Notes: generated by a model not told the origin, from the letters alone. 64,000 nt of DNA from Streptomyces hawaiiensis (GCF_004803895.1 NZ_CP021978.1:6944001-7008000); one strand, 5' to 3'; counted from the first letter of the stretch, positions 50,254-60,231 are shown. Numbers and translations are program-made.

Positions 50254-51315
50254 ATGGCCGACACCGCGATCCCGCCCCGAACCGCCGCGCACCGTCCCGG
50301 GACGACGGCCACCCGCCGCCCCGGGCGGCCCCCGGCGTCCTCGCGACCGCGACGCCGCTCCCGGGCCACCGCCGGCACGGGCCGCCTCGCCGCGCTCCTG
50401 GTCTCCCCGACCCTGCTGGTCCTCACGATCGTCGTCATCTACCCGACGCTCATGGCGCTCGACGAGTCCCTGTACGGGGTGAAGGGCCTGGACCCCAAAA
50501 CCGGGTTCATCAGCGCCACCGAGCCGTTCGTCGGGCTGAAGAACTACACCGACATCTTCACCCAGGCCGGCGACCGCTTCTGGAACGCCTTCTGGAACAC
50601 CACCTTCTTCACTGTCGTCACGGTGTCCCTGGAGACGATGATCGGCGTGGCCATGGCGCTCATCATGCACCGGGCGTTCCGGGGCCGCGGCCTGGTCCGG
50701 GCGAGCATCCTGGTGCCCTGGGCGATCCCCACGGCCATCTCCGGACTGCTCTGGAAATGGATCTTCAACGCCGACGGCATCGCCAACGTCCTCCTCGGAC
50801 ACCAGGTGCTGTGGACCGCCGACGGCTTCTCCGCCAAGGTCGCGGTCGTCATCGCCGACGTGTGGAAGACCGCCCCTTTCGTCGGACTCCTCGTCCTGGC
50901 CGGCCTGCAGGTCATCCCCAAGGAGGTCTACGAGGCGGCCCGGCTCGACGGGGCGAGCGCCTTCCAGCAGTTCCGGCGCATCACCCTGCCCCTGGTGAAG
51001 CCGGCCCTGCTGGTGGCGGTGCTGTTCCGCTGCCTCGACGCGCTGCGCATGTTCGACCTGCCCTACATCCTCATCGGCGCCCAGAAGGGCTCCGTGGAGA
51101 CCCTGTCGATGCTCGCCCAGAACGAGGCGTCCAACGTCCGCTTCGGCCCGGCCTCCGCCTACGCGGTCCTCCTCTTCCTCTACGTCTTCCTCATCGCGCT
51201 CGCCTTCGTGCGGCTGCTGGGCGCCGACCTGACCGGGGACGCCGGCGGCACGGGGAAGAGCGGGCGCCGCCGATCCAGGGTGGCGCGCCGCCGCGTGCGG
51301 GAGGTGACGGCATGA
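50254..51315 (+). CDS. sugar ABC transporter permease (MalF-type)
   Basis: A permease of about 353 residues with a 45-residue basic Pro/Arg-rich cytoplasmic N-terminus and six predicted helices. The EAA loop is PKEVYEAARLDGASAFQQFRR. ATG 50254 is preceded by GAGGGCGCGG; an in-frame GTG 50239 overlapping the binding-protein stop (GTGA) is equally possible. Its stop overlaps the next permease start (ATGA). It pairs with the MalG-type protein; the ATPase is presumably encoded elsewhere. Confidence 0.93.
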   Translation: MADTAIPPRTAAHRPGTTATRRPGRPPASSRPRRRSRATAGTGRLAALLVSPTLLVLTIVVIYPTLMALDESLYGVKGLDPKTGFISATEPFVGLKNYTDIFTQAGDRFWNAFWNTTFFTVVTVSLETMIGVAMALIMHRAFRGRGLVRASILVPWAIPTAISGLLWKWIFNADGIANVLLGHQVLWTADGFSAKVAVVIADVWKTAPFVGLLVLAGLQVIPKEVYEAARLDGASAFQQFRRITLPLVKPALLVAVLFRCLDALRMFDLPYILIGAQKGSVETLSMLAQNEASNVRFGPASAYAVLLFLYVFLIALAFVRLLGADLTGDAGGTGKSGRRRSRVARRRVREVTA

Positions 51316-52145
51316 CCCTCACGGCCAAGTGGCGGCAGTGGCTGCCGTATCTCGGCATCGCCCTGGTGGTGGCCTACTGCCTGGCCCCCTTCTACTGGAT
51401 GCTGGTCTCCAGCCTCCGCGGCACCGACGACATCTTCAGCACGTCCCTGTTCCCCTCCCCGCTGTCCTTCGCGAACTACCGCTCCGTGTTCAGCCCGGCG
51501 CAGGGCTTCACCAAGGCTCTGCTCAACAGCCTGATCGTCGCGGGCGTCACCACCGCGCTGTCGCTGGTCCTCGCCACGTTCACCGCGTACGCGATGGCCC
51601 GGCTGGAGTTCCGCTTCAAACGGCTGATCCTGACCCTGATCATCGCCACGTCGATGTTCCCGGTGGTGTCGATCGTGGTGCCGCTGCTGAAGCTGTTCAC
51701 GGACATCGGCTGGATCAACACCTACCAGTCGATGATCGTGCCCAGCATGTCCTTCACGCTGCCGCTGGCGGTGTGGAATCTGACCACGTTCTTCCGGCAG
51801 ATGCCGGACGAGCTGGAGCAGGCCGCGATGGTGGACGGCTGCACCCGCGGCCAGGCCTTCCGCAAGGTCATCGTGCCGCTGGCGGCGCCGGGCATCTTCA
51901 CCACCGCGATCATCACCTTCATCGCGGCCTGGAACGAGTTCCTCATCGCCCTGTCGATGACCAACAAGCCCGGCATGCAGACCGCGACGGTCGCCATCTC
52001 CAAGTTCTCCGGCGCCACGACCTACCAGACGCCGTTCGGCAGCCAGATGGCGGCCGGAATCGTCGTGACCATTCCGCTGGTGGTCATGGTGCTGCTCTTC
52101 CAGCGCCGTATCGTCGCCGGGCTCACCGCCGGCGCGGCCAAGTAG
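51312..52145 (+). CDS. sugar ABC transporter permease (MalG-type)
   Basis: A 277-residue permease with six predicted helices (first YLGIALVVAYCLAPFYWML). The EAA loop is PDELEQAAMVDGCTRGQAFRK. ATG 51312 overlaps the preceding stop by 4 bp. The GH13 gene starts 30 bp later, so import and hydrolysis of the sugar are coupled in one transcript. Confidence 0.94.
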   Translation: MTLTAKWRQWLPYLGIALVVAYCLAPFYWMLVSSLRGTDDIFSTSLFPSPLSFANYRSVFSPAQGFTKALLNSLIVAGVTTALSLVLATFTAYAMARLEFRFKRLILTLIIATSMFPVVSIVVPLLKLFTDIGWINTYQSMIVPSMSFTLPLAVWNLTTFFRQMPDELEQAAMVDGCTRGQAFRKVIVPLAAPGIFTTAIITFIAAWNEFLIALSMTNKPGMQTATVAISKFSGATTYQTPFGSQMAAGIVVTIPLVVMVLLFQRRIVAGLTAGAAK

Positions 52146-52175
52146 ACACCCGCTGCCCAAGGAGCGAGATCCGCC

Positions 52176-53828
52176 GTGTACCTCACCGCACCCTGGTGGC
52201 GCAGTGCCGTCATCTACCAGGTCTACATCCGCAGTTTCGCCGACGGCAACGGCGACGGCATCGGCGACATCGCCGGCCTCCGCACGCGCCTGCCGTATCT
52301 GAAGTCGCTGGGCGTGGACGCCATCTGGATCAACCCGTGGTACAAGTCGCCCATGGCCGACCACGGTTACGACGTGGCCGATTTCCGGGACATCGACCCG
52401 CTGTTCGGGACGCTCACCGACGCCGAGCGGCTCATCGAGGAGGCGCACGCGCACGGGATCCGGGTGATCCCCGACCTCGTCCCCAACCACACCTCAGACC
52501 AGCACGCCTGGTTCCAGGCGGCGTTGCGGGCCGGCCCGGACAGTCCGGAGCGTGCGCGTTATGTCTTCCGCCCCGGTCGCGGACCCGGCGGGTCGGAGCC
52601 CCCGAACGACTGGGTGTCCTGTTTCGGCGGCCCGGCCTGGACCCGGCTGCCCGACGGCGACTGGTACCTGCACCTCTTCGCACCCGAGCAGCCCGACCTG
52701 AACTGGCAACACTCCGAGGTGCGGGAGGAGTTCGAGTCGATTCTGCGGTTCTGGTTCAGCCGGGGCGTGGACGGCTTCCGTATCGACGTCGCCCACGGGC
52801 TGATCAAGCACCCGGAACTGCCCGACCTGCCCCCGCGCGCGGAACCGGCGGTGGTGGGCCCGCTCACCCGCCGAGACGAGATCCACCCGCACCTCGACCA
52901 TCCGCACTGGGACCGCGACGAGGTGCACGAGATATACCGGGCCTGGCGCAAGGTCGCCGACGAGTTCCCCGGCGAGCGCTCCTTCGTCGCCGAGGCCTGG
53001 GCGGACACCCCCGAGCGTCTCGCGGCCTACGTCCGGGCCGACGGCCTGCACACCGCCTTCAACTTCGACTTCCTCATGTGCGGTTGGGACGCCAAGGACC
53101 TGCGGGCGGTCGTCGACGACTCCCTCGCGATGCTCGGCGCGGTGGGCGCACCGGCCACCTGGGTGCTCTCCAACCACGACGTCATGCGCCACCCCAGCCG
53201 CTACGGCCGTACACCGGCCCGGAGCTGGACGGTCGACGCGCGCTATGAACCCGAAGGGCCCCTCGACCTCGCCCTGGGCGTCCGGCGCGCCCGGGCCGCC
53301 GCCCTGCTGATGCTCGCCCTGCCCGGCGGCGCCTACGTCTACCAGGGCGAGGAACTGGGTCTGCCCGAGGTCGAGGACCTGCCGGAGTCCGCCCTCCAGG
53401 ACCCGATCTGGGAACGCTCCGGCCACACCGACCGGGGCCGGGACGGCTGCCGCGTGCCGATCCCCTGGTCCGGCGTAACGGCCCCCTACGGCTTCGGCGC
53501 CGGCGCCGGGCCCTGGCTGCCGCAGCCGGACGACTGGGCGGACCTCAGCGTCGAGGCCCAGACCGCAGACCCGGCCGCCATGCTGGAGCTCTACCGCACG
53601 GCCCTGCGCGTCCGCCGTGCCCACCCCGCCCTCGGCGACGGCACCATGACCTGGCGGGACGCTCCCGAGGGGGTGCTGTCCTTCAGCCGGGAGCCGGGCT
53701 TCGTCTGCGTGGTCAACCTCTCCACCGAGCCGTACGAGCTGCCCGGACACTCCGCGCTCCTGGTCTCCAGCGGCCCGCTCGAGGGCGGTGTGCTGGCGCC
53801 GGACCAGGCGGTGTGGCTGACGGTGTAG
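52176..53828 (+). CDS. GH13 alpha-glucosidase-type enzyme
   Basis: A 550-residue cytoplasmic glycoside hydrolase family 13 enzyme. Conserved regions I-IV are clear: DLVPNHTSD (100-108), GFRIDVAHG with nucleophile Asp204, FVAEAW with acid/base Glu273 and LSNHD with Asp335. The N-terminus (WWRSAVIYQVYIRSFADGNGDGIGDI) and the QPDLNW motif (region V) indicate the alpha-glucosidase/oligo-1,6-glucosidase branch rather than alpha-amylase. It probably cleaves the imported alpha-glucoside to glucose. GTG 52176 has AAGGAG upstream at a long 11-nt spacing. It is the last gene of the LacI-controlled operon. Confidence 0.94.
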   Translation: MYLTAPWWRSAVIYQVYIRSFADGNGDGIGDIAGLRTRLPYLKSLGVDAIWINPWYKSPMADHGYDVADFRDIDPLFGTLTDAERLIEEAHAHGIRVIPDLVPNHTSDQHAWFQAALRAGPDSPERARYVFRPGRGPGGSEPPNDWVSCFGGPAWTRLPDGDWYLHLFAPEQPDLNWQHSEVREEFESILRFWFSRGVDGFRIDVAHGLIKHPELPDLPPRAEPAVVGPLTRRDEIHPHLDHPHWDRDEVHEIYRAWRKVADEFPGERSFVAEAWADTPERLAAYVRADGLHTAFNFDFLMCGWDAKDLRAVVDDSLAMLGAVGAPATWVLSNHDVMRHPSRYGRTPARSWTVDARYEPEGPLDLALGVRRARAAALLMLALPGGAYVYQGEELGLPEVEDLPESALQDPIWERSGHTDRGRDGCRVPIPWSGVTAPYGFGAGAGPWLPQPDDWADLSVEAQTADPAAMLELYRTALRVRRAHPALGDGTMTWRDAPEGVLSFSREPGFVCVVNLSTEPYELPGHSALLVSSGPLEGGVLAPDQAVWLTV

Positions 53829-53867
53829 ACGCCGGGAACCGCGCCGCCCGGGCCGTACGCTGGTGCC

Positions 53868-54731
53868 ATGGCTCCTCGTACGGCTGGTACGGCTCGTCCG
53901 GCGGAGCGGACACCGGTCTCGCTCACGGTCCGGCCGTCGGTAGGCGCCCTGCTGCCGCTGATCGGCGCGATGGGCTACGCCGAGGGCAGGTTCGCGCACT
54001 CCGCCGAGCTCGCCCTGCCGACCGGCGCGGCGCAACTGCTGGTGAACCTGGACGGGGACTCCCTGTCCTCCTCCCCGCTGAAGGGCGCGGACCGGCGTAC
54101 CCGGGGCGCGGCCGTGCACGGGCCCTACACGGAGCCGGCCCTGATCGACCCGGCGCAGCAGCGGGCCGTCGTCTGGGTGGCGTTCCGGCCCGGCGGGGCC
54201 CACCCCTTCCTGACCGCCCCGGTCTCCGCGGTCCGCGACGAGCTGGTCGGGCTCGACGAGCTGTGGGGAACGGACGGCGCGGTGCTGCGCGAGCGGCTGC
54301 TGGCGGCCATGGCCGCCGGTGGCCCGGCGGCCGGGCTGCGGGAGCTGGAGGCGGCCCTGCTGGCGCGGGCGGAACACCCCTTGGAGCCCGACCCGGCGGT
54401 CCGCCTCGCCGCGGCGCTGCTCGACCGCGGCACGCCCGTCGCCGAGGTCGCCGACCGGCTCGGCTGGACCGCCAGGCGGCTGGCCCGCAGATGCACCGAA
54501 CAGCTGGGGCTCCCGCCCAAGCGGTATGCGCGCATCCGGCGCTTCCAGCGGCTGCTGGGCCGCGTGAACGCAGGGCACGGGGCGCCCGACTGGACGGTCC
54601 TCGCCGCGGACTGCGGCTACCACGACCAGGCCCATCTCATCCACGAGTTCCGCGCCCTCGCCGGGATCACGCCGACCGCGTACGCACCGCGCTCGCCGCT
54701 CGAACGCAACCACGTTCCGCTCGGCGGGTGA
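53868..54731 (+). CDS. AraC family transcriptional regulator
   Basis: A 287-residue regulator with an N-terminal cupin-like/DUF6597-type domain (about 20-130) and a C-terminal AraC double HTH (about 180-280; VAEVADRLGWTARRLARRCTEQLGLPPKRYARIRRFQRLL and AADCGYHDQAHLIHEFRALAGITPTAY). It lies just upstream of a VOC protein gene on the same strand, a common pairing, and may control it. A TACGCT hexamer (53856-53861) ends 6 nt before ATG 53868 and there is no RBS, so the mRNA is probably leaderless. Ligand unknown. Confidence 0.9.
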   Translation: MAPRTAGTARPAERTPVSLTVRPSVGALLPLIGAMGYAEGRFAHSAELALPTGAAQLLVNLDGDSLSSSPLKGADRRTRGAAVHGPYTEPALIDPAQQRAVVWVAFRPGGAHPFLTAPVSAVRDELVGLDELWGTDGAVLRERLLAAMAAGGPAAGLRELEAALLARAEHPLEPDPAVRLAAALLDRGTPVAEVADRLGWTARRLARRCTEQLGLPPKRYARIRRFQRLLGRVNAGHGAPDWTVLAADCGYHDQAHLIHEFRALAGITPTAYAPRSPLERNHVPLGG

Positions 54732-54796
54732 CGGATTCCACCCGGCCGGCCGTTTTCTACAATCCACGCCCCCCCGGGACCCGCGATCGTGAAGGC

Positions 54797-55249
54797 ATGA
54801 CGAACGCAACCGGCGAACCCGCCGTCACCCGCCTCTACGCACGGCTCGTGGTCTGCGACGCGGCCCGGGCCGTCGACTTCTACCGGGACGCGCTCGGCGC
54901 CGAGGAGACCGAGCGGTACACCGGCCCCGACGGGACCATCGTGCACGCCATGCTGCGCCTCGGCGGGGCCGCGATCGCGGTCAAGGACGCCGACCCCGCG
55001 GACCCGGCGCCCACGTCCCTCGGCGGCAGCCCGGTGATCATGGCGCTCGACGTGTCCGACGCCGACGCCGTGGCCGAGGCCATGCTGAGGCGCGGGGCGA
55101 CGGTGGTGTACCCCGTCGCCGACCAGCACTACGGGCAGCGCGGCGGCCGCCTCGCCGACCCGTTCGGCCATCTCTGGATGATCTCCCAGACCATCGAGGA
55201 CCTGACGCCCGGTGAGATCCAGCGGCGTACCGACGAACTGTTCACCTGA
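54797..55249 (+). CDS. VOC family (glyoxalase/bleomycin-resistance fold) protein
   Basis: A 150-residue protein with two paired beta-alpha-beta modules of the VOC superfamily: LYARLVVCDAARAVDFYRDALGAEETERY and a closing GGRLADPFGHLWMISQ segment. It resembles the PhnB-like branch with loosely conserved metal ligands. Activity cannot be told. A TACAAT -10-like box lies 33 nt upstream of ATG 54797. The stop lies in a small palindrome shared with the stop of the convergent MFS gene (55246-55262). Confidence 0.9.
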   Translation: MTNATGEPAVTRLYARLVVCDAARAVDFYRDALGAEETERYTGPDGTIVHAMLRLGGAAIAVKDADPADPAPTSLGGSPVIMALDVSDADAVAEAMLRRGATVVYPVADQHYGQRGGRLADPFGHLWMISQTIEDLTPGEIQRRTDELFT

Positions 55250-55258
55250 CGGCCGGCG

Positions 55259-56869
55259 TCAGCGGGCCTGCCCGGCCGGTTCCGCCACCTCGGCGTGTGC
55301 GTCCACCTTGCCGCCCGGGTGCCGCAGGGCGCACAGGAAGCCGATGCCCAGAGCGATGGCCATGCCGTAGAACACCCACTGGTTGGCCTCGGCGAAGTCC
55401 ATGCGTATCGCGGACATCGACTCCCGGGTCGCCTCGGCGGCGGGGCCGGTGCCGGTGGGCGGCCGGGAGTCGCCGCTGCCGGTGATCGACTCGGTGACGT
55501 CGCGGGCCACGGTGTCCGCGTCGGCGGCGGACATGCCCCGGGACGTCAGGGTGCCCACCACGTTGTCGGTCGTGACGTGGGTCAGGATCGTGCCGTAGAC
55601 GGCCAGTCCCACGCACGCCGCGTAGTTGCGCACGGTCTGGGTGATGCCGGTGACCTCGCCGTACGAGGCGCCGATGGCCCGGTTGACGGCGTCCGTGGAG
55701 GCCGGCGCCAGGACGAAGCCGATGCCGGCTCCGGCCAGGGCCGCGTAGGGCCACTGGTCGTGCATGGACAGGTCGGTGAGCTTGCCCGCCCACAGGGCGA
55801 AACCGACGCAGCCCACGGCCGTGCCCAGCTTCAGCGCCGGGCGCGCGCCCTTCTTGTCGAGGATCCGGCCGCCCCACTGCGAGGCGATGGCGAAGCCCAC
55901 GAAGAAGTACAGCAGGAACAGCGCCGCCTGGTTCGGCGAGGCGCTCAGGGACACCTGGGCGTACACGGAGGTGAAGAAGAACAGCGGGACGAAGGCGAGC
56001 ATCGAGAAGAACAGCACCGCCGCGTCCACGGTGAACGCCTTGTCCCGGAAGACCCGCAGGTCGATCAGCGGTTGCTCCACCTGCCGCTCGAAGCGGACGA
56101 ACCCGGCGAGTATCGCGAGGCCGCCCGCGATGCACACCCAGGTCGCCCAGCTGTCCCAGCCCCAGGACCAGGCCTGCTGGAAGCCGAGGACGCTCAGGCC
56201 CATGCCGGCCGCGATCAGGGCGGCTCCCGGGACGTCCAGGGTGCCGGACCGCCGCCGGTCGGAGATGTGCGCCAGGGCCGTGAGGACCAGCGCCACGATC
56301 GCCACGGGGACGTTGACCCAGAACACGGCGCGCCACGTCCAGTTCGTGAGCCAGCCGCCCAGCAGCGGGCCGATGGCGGTCAGCGCGCCGGTGACCCCGA
56401 AGAACAGGGCGAGGGCACGCCCGCGCCGCTCCACCGGGAACACCGCCACCACCACGGCCAGCGCAGCGGGGAACAGCAGCGCCGCCCCCAGCCCCTGGGT
56501 GGCGCGGAAGATGATCAGCCAGGCCTGTGCGGCGCCGCCCTCGGGGACACAGCCGCACAGCACCGACGAGACGACGAACACCAGCGTGCCGATCACGACG
56601 ATCCGGCGCGGTCCGTAGAGGTCCGCGAGACGGCCGCCGAGGGCGAAGAACGCCGCGAGGGCCAGCAGGTAGGCGTTGACCACCCACTGCATGCCGGAGG
56701 ACGACAGACCCAGTTCGCGGACGATGTCCGGAGCCGCGATCGACACGATGGTCTGGTCGATGAACGTCATGGCGACGGCGAACATCATCGCCGCCAGCGC
56801 GACAGTCTGCTGCGGTGCGGATCGGGAGGGGGCCGCGGCCTCGCCGCGCCCCGGGCGCGTGCTGCTCAC
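55259..56869 (-). CDS. MFS drug efflux transporter, DHA2 (EmrB/QacA) family
   Basis: A 536-residue transporter with about 14 predicted helices. DHA2 features are FIDQTIVSIAAPDIVRELGLSSSGMQWVVNAYLLALAAF (motif D1), GRLADLYGPRR (motif A) and GPLLGGWLTNWTWRAVFWVNVP (motif C). It probably exports small toxic molecules by proton antiport. GTG 56869 gives a normal short N-terminus; in-frame starts up to 56962 would add an unconserved extension. No adjacent TetR or MarR gene is seen; the nearest regulator is the AraC gene beyond the VOC gene. It is convergent with VOC and divergent from pntA. Confidence 0.93.
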   Translation of the reverse strand: MSSTRPGRGEAAAPSRSAPQQTVALAAMMFAVAMTFIDQTIVSIAAPDIVRELGLSSSGMQWVVNAYLLALAAFFALGGRLADLYGPRRIVVIGTLVFVVSSVLCGCVPEGGAAQAWLIIFRATQGLGAALLFPAALAVVVAVFPVERRGRALALFFGVTGALTAIGPLLGGWLTNWTWRAVFWVNVPVAIVALVLTALAHISDRRRSGTLDVPGAALIAAGMGLSVLGFQQAWSWGWDSWATWVCIAGGLAILAGFVRFERQVEQPLIDLRVFRDKAFTVDAAVLFFSMLAFVPLFFFTSVYAQVSLSASPNQAALFLLYFFVGFAIASQWGGRILDKKGARPALKLGTAVGCVGFALWAGKLTDLSMHDQWPYAALAGAGIGFVLAPASTDAVNRAIGASYGEVTGITQTVRNYAACVGLAVYGTILTHVTTDNVVGTLTSRGMSAADADTVARDVTESITGSGDSRPPTGTGPAAEATRESMSAIRMDFAEANQWVFYGMAIALGIGFLCALRHPGGKVDAHAEVAEPAGQAR

Positions 56870-57087
56870 GCCATCAGTCTGCGCCCGGCCGTGGGGTGTC
56901 GCATCACAGGACTCCTCCGCCCCGGGCGTCACACTGATACCCCCGAAACGCCTCCCTGGCAACCCCTGGGCGGTGTGAGGACAGCCTCCTCGGCCATGTG
57001 ACCACGGCCCGCCACGGATGCCGCGTCGAACGTGCAGGATGCGGGCACCAAGGAGGACAGGCAGTCGAACGACGGGAGAGGCAGACG

Positions 57088-58644
57088 ATGGTCCCAGCGG
57101 AACCGCAACCCCAGCGGATCGGCATACCGGCCGAATCCACTGCGGGCGAGACCAGGGTGGCGGCCACGCCCGCCACCGTGGGGAGACTTGTCGCGCTCGG
57201 GTACGACGTGGTGGTCGAACCGGGAGCGGGAGCCTCGTCCCGCTTCTCCGACGCGGCGTACGAGGAGGCGGGAGCCCGGCTCGGCGACCCGTGGCAGGCG
57301 GAGATCCTGCTCAAGGTCAACGCCCCCTCCAGCGAGGAGACCGGCCGGCTGCCCGACGGGGCGACACTGATCGCGCTGATCGGCCCCGCCCACAACCCGG
57401 AACTGGTCGAGGAACTGGCGCGGCGGCCGATCACCGTGCTCGCCATGGACGCCGTCCCGCGCATCTCGCGCGCCCAGTCCCTGGACGTCCTCAGCTCGAT
57501 GGCGAACATCGCCGGCTACCGGGCCGTGGTCGAGGCGGCGCACGCCTTCGGCCGCTTCTTCACCGGCCAGGTGACCGCCGCCGGCAAGGTGCCGCCCGCC
57601 AAGGTGCTGGTGGCCGGGGCCGGGGTGGCCGGGCTCGCGGCCGTCGGCGCGGCCCGCAGTCTCGGCGCCGTGGTCCGCGCCACCGACCCCCGTCCCGAGG
57701 TCGCCGAGCAGGTGCGCTCCCTGGGCGGGGAGTTCCTCACGGTGACCGCCGAGCAGGAGGTGAGCACCGACGGCTACGCCAAGGCCACCTCCGAGGACTA
57801 CAACCGGCTCGCCGCGCAGCTCTACGCCGAGCAGGCCGCCGACGTCGACATCATCATCACCACCGCGCTGATCCCGGGCCGCCCCGCGCCGCGGCTGATC
57901 ACCGCCGAGGACGTCGCGCGCATGAAGCCCGGCAGCGTGATCGTCGACATGGCCGCGGCCCAGGGCGGCAACGTCGAGGGCACGGTCGCCGGGAAGGCCG
58001 TCGTCACCGACAACGACGTGACGATCATCGGCTACACGGATCTGCCCGGCCGGCTCCCCGCCCAGGCCTCGCAGCTGTACGGCACGAACATCGTCAACCT
58101 GCTGAAGCTGCTCACCCCCGGCAAGGACGGCCGGCTCGTCCTCGACTTCGACGACGTGGTGCAGCGCTCGATGACCGTGGTCCGCGAGGGCGAGAAGACC
58201 TGGCCACCGCCCCCGGTCCAGGTGTCCGCCGCACCCGCCCCGGCCGGGGCGAAGGAGCCGGAACCGGCCCCCGCCGAAACACCGGCGAAGCCCTCCCGCC
58301 CGGCCTGGTCCTCGTACGCCCTGGTCGCCGCCGGAGCGCTCGCGCTGTTCCTGGTGACGGCCTTCTCGCCGAGTGAACTCCTCGGCCACTTCACGGTGTT
58401 CGTCCTGGCGATCGTCATCGGCTTCTACGTCATCGGCAACGTGCACCACGCGCTGCACACCCCGCTGATGTCGGTGACCAACGCCATCTCCGGCATCGTC
58501 GTGGTCGGCGCGCTGTTGCAGATCGGGCAGGGGGACACCGCCGTCACCGTGCTGTCGTTCGCCGCGATCCTGCTGGCGAGCATCAACATCTTCGGCGGAT
58601 TCGCCGTCACCCGCCGCATGCTCGGCATGTTCTCGAAGGGCTGA
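57088..58644 (+). CDS. pntA: NAD(P) transhydrogenase subunit alpha
   Basis: A 518-residue fused alpha subunit. The N-terminal NAD(H)-binding domain I (about 1-380) has RIGIPAESTAGETRVAATPATV, the Rossmann motif VLVAGAGVAGLAAVGAA and DMAAAQGGNVEGT. A Pro/Ala-rich linker leads to the first four membrane helices of domain II (about 415-518). It works with PntB to couple hydride transfer between NADH and NADP to the proton gradient. GGGAGAGG lies before ATG 57088. pntB starts 5 bp after the stop. Confidence 0.95.
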   Translation: MVPAEPQPQRIGIPAESTAGETRVAATPATVGRLVALGYDVVVEPGAGASSRFSDAAYEEAGARLGDPWQAEILLKVNAPSSEETGRLPDGATLIALIGPAHNPELVEELARRPITVLAMDAVPRISRAQSLDVLSSMANIAGYRAVVEAAHAFGRFFTGQVTAAGKVPPAKVLVAGAGVAGLAAVGAARSLGAVVRATDPRPEVAEQVRSLGGEFLTVTAEQEVSTDGYAKATSEDYNRLAAQLYAEQAADVDIIITTALIPGRPAPRLITAEDVARMKPGSVIVDMAAAQGGNVEGTVAGKAVVTDNDVTIIGYTDLPGRLPAQASQLYGTNIVNLLKLLTPGKDGRLVLDFDDVVQRSMTVVREGEKTWPPPPVQVSAAPAPAGAKEPEPAPAETPAKPSRPAWSSYALVAAGALALFLVTAFSPSELLGHFTVFVLAIVIGFYVIGNVHHALHTPLMSVTNAISGIVVVGALLQIGQGDTAVTVLSFAAILLASINIFGGFAVTRRMLGMFSKG

Positions 58645-58649
58645 TCACG

Positions 58650-60083
58650 ATGACCACAGACACGGCCGCCCAGGCCGCCTACGTCGTCGCCGCGCTGCTG
58701 TTCATCCTCAGCCTCGCCGGCCTCTCCCAGCACAAGACGTCCCGTTCGGGGGTCGTCTGGGGTATCGCGGGCATGGTCGTCGCCCTGGCCGCCACGGTCG
58801 GGCTGGCCTCCCGCAGCATCACCGCGACCGGGCTCGTGCTGATCGCCGTCGCCACGGCCGCCGGTGCGGGCATCGGCCTGTGGCGGGCCCGGGTGGTCGA
58901 GATGACCGGCATGCCGGAGCTGATCGCCATCATGCACAGCCTCGTCGGCCTCGCCGCCACGTTCGTCGGCTGGAACGGCTACCTGGACGTCGACGCCGAG
59001 CTCTCCGGTTCGCTGCTGGGCATCCATCACGCCGAGGTGTTCATCGGGGTGTTCATCGGCGCCGTCACCTTCACGGGTTCCGTCGTCGCCTACCTGAAGC
59101 TCTCGGCACGCATCAACTCCCGCCCGCTCACGCTGCCGGGCAAGCACGTCCTCAACGTCGGCGCGCTCGTCGCGTTCGTCGGGCTGACGGTGGCGTTCGT
59201 CCTACGCCCCGGCATGGGTCTGCTCATCGCCGTCACCGTGATCGCGCTCGCCCTCGGCGCCCATCTGGTCGCCTCCATCGGCGGCGGTGACATGCCGGTG
59301 GTCGTCTCCATGCTCAACAGCTACTCCGGCTGGGCCGCCGCGGCCTCGGGCTTCCTGCTCTCCAACAACCTGCTCATCGTCACCGGCGCGCTGGTGGGCT
59401 CCTCCGGTGCCTACCTGTCGTACATCATGTGCAAGGCGATGAACCGCTCCTTCATCTCGGTGATCGCGGGCGGGTTCGGCACTCCGGCGGCGGCCGCCGA
59501 CGACGGCGAACAGGGCGAGCACCGGGAGATCAACGCCGAGGAGACCGCCGAACTGCTCCGCGACGCCACCTCGGTCATCATCACGCCCGGCTACGGCATG
59601 GCCGTCGCCCAGGCCCAGTACCCGGTCGCCGAACTGGCGCGCAAGCTGCGCGAGAGGGGCGTGGAGGTGCGGTTCGGCATCCACCCCGTGGCCGGCCGGC
59701 TGCCCGGGCACATGAACGTGCTGCTCGCCGAGGCCAACGTGCCGTACGACATCGTCCTGGAGATGGACGAGATCAACGACGACTTCGCCGCCACCTCGGT
59801 CGTCCTGGTCATCGGCGCCAACGACACGGTCAACCCGGCCGCCACCGACAACCCGTCCAGCCCGATCGCCGGGATGCCGGTCCTGCACGTGTGGGAGTCG
59901 GCCCACGTGATCGTCTTCAAGCGGTCCATGGCCGCCGGCTACGCGGGCGTGCAGAACCCGCTGTTCTTCCGCGAGAACACCCAGATGCTCTTCGGCGACG
60001 CCAGGCAGCGCGTCGAGGACATCCTGCGCGGCCTCGACTCCCTGGACGCACCGGTCCGGGAGATGGCCGGCACGTCGCGGTGA
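58650..60083 (+). CDS. pntB: NAD(P) transhydrogenase subunit beta
   Basis: A 477-residue beta subunit. About nine helices occupy residues 1-265 (membrane part of domain II), followed by the NADP(H)-binding domain III (about 290-477) with the signature GYGMAVAQAQYPV, GIHPVAGRLPGHMNVLLAEA and ANDTVNPAA. It completes the PntAB proton-pumping enzyme that supplies NADPH. It lies 5 bp after pntA and ends before a strong bidirectional stem-loop. Confidence 0.95.
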   Translation: MTTDTAAQAAYVVAALLFILSLAGLSQHKTSRSGVVWGIAGMVVALAATVGLASRSITATGLVLIAVATAAGAGIGLWRARVVEMTGMPELIAIMHSLVGLAATFVGWNGYLDVDAELSGSLLGIHHAEVFIGVFIGAVTFTGSVVAYLKLSARINSRPLTLPGKHVLNVGALVAFVGLTVAFVLRPGMGLLIAVTVIALALGAHLVASIGGGDMPVVVSMLNSYSGWAAAASGFLLSNNLLIVTGALVGSSGAYLSYIMCKAMNRSFISVIAGGFGTPAAAADDGEQGEHREINAEETAELLRDATSVIITPGYGMAVAQAQYPVAELARKLRERGVEVRFGIHPVAGRLPGHMNVLLAEANVPYDIVLEMDEINDDFAATSVVLVIGANDTVNPAATDNPSSPIAGMPVLHVWESAHVIVFKRSMAAGYAGVQNPLFFRENTQMLFGDARQRVEDILRGLDSLDAPVREMAGTSR

Positions 60084-60175
60084 CGGCGTTGCCCCGCCGG
60101 GTCGTCCGGCGGGGCGTCCGGCGCGGCTCGCACCCACCCGCGCCGGCATCCCGGCCCGGCCGGGCCGGACACGGC

Positions 60176-60210
60176 GAAGGGCCGGCTCGACGTCGTCGAG
60201 CCGGCCCTTC
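60176..60210. terminator. bidirectional terminator between pntB and argG
   Basis: A perfect 15-bp inverted repeat (60176-60190 with 60196-60210, arms GAAGGGCCGGCTCGA) has a 5-nt loop. It lies between convergent genes and should end both transcripts. Confidence 0.8.
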
Positions 60211-60231
60211 GTGCGGGTACCGCCGGGGCGG

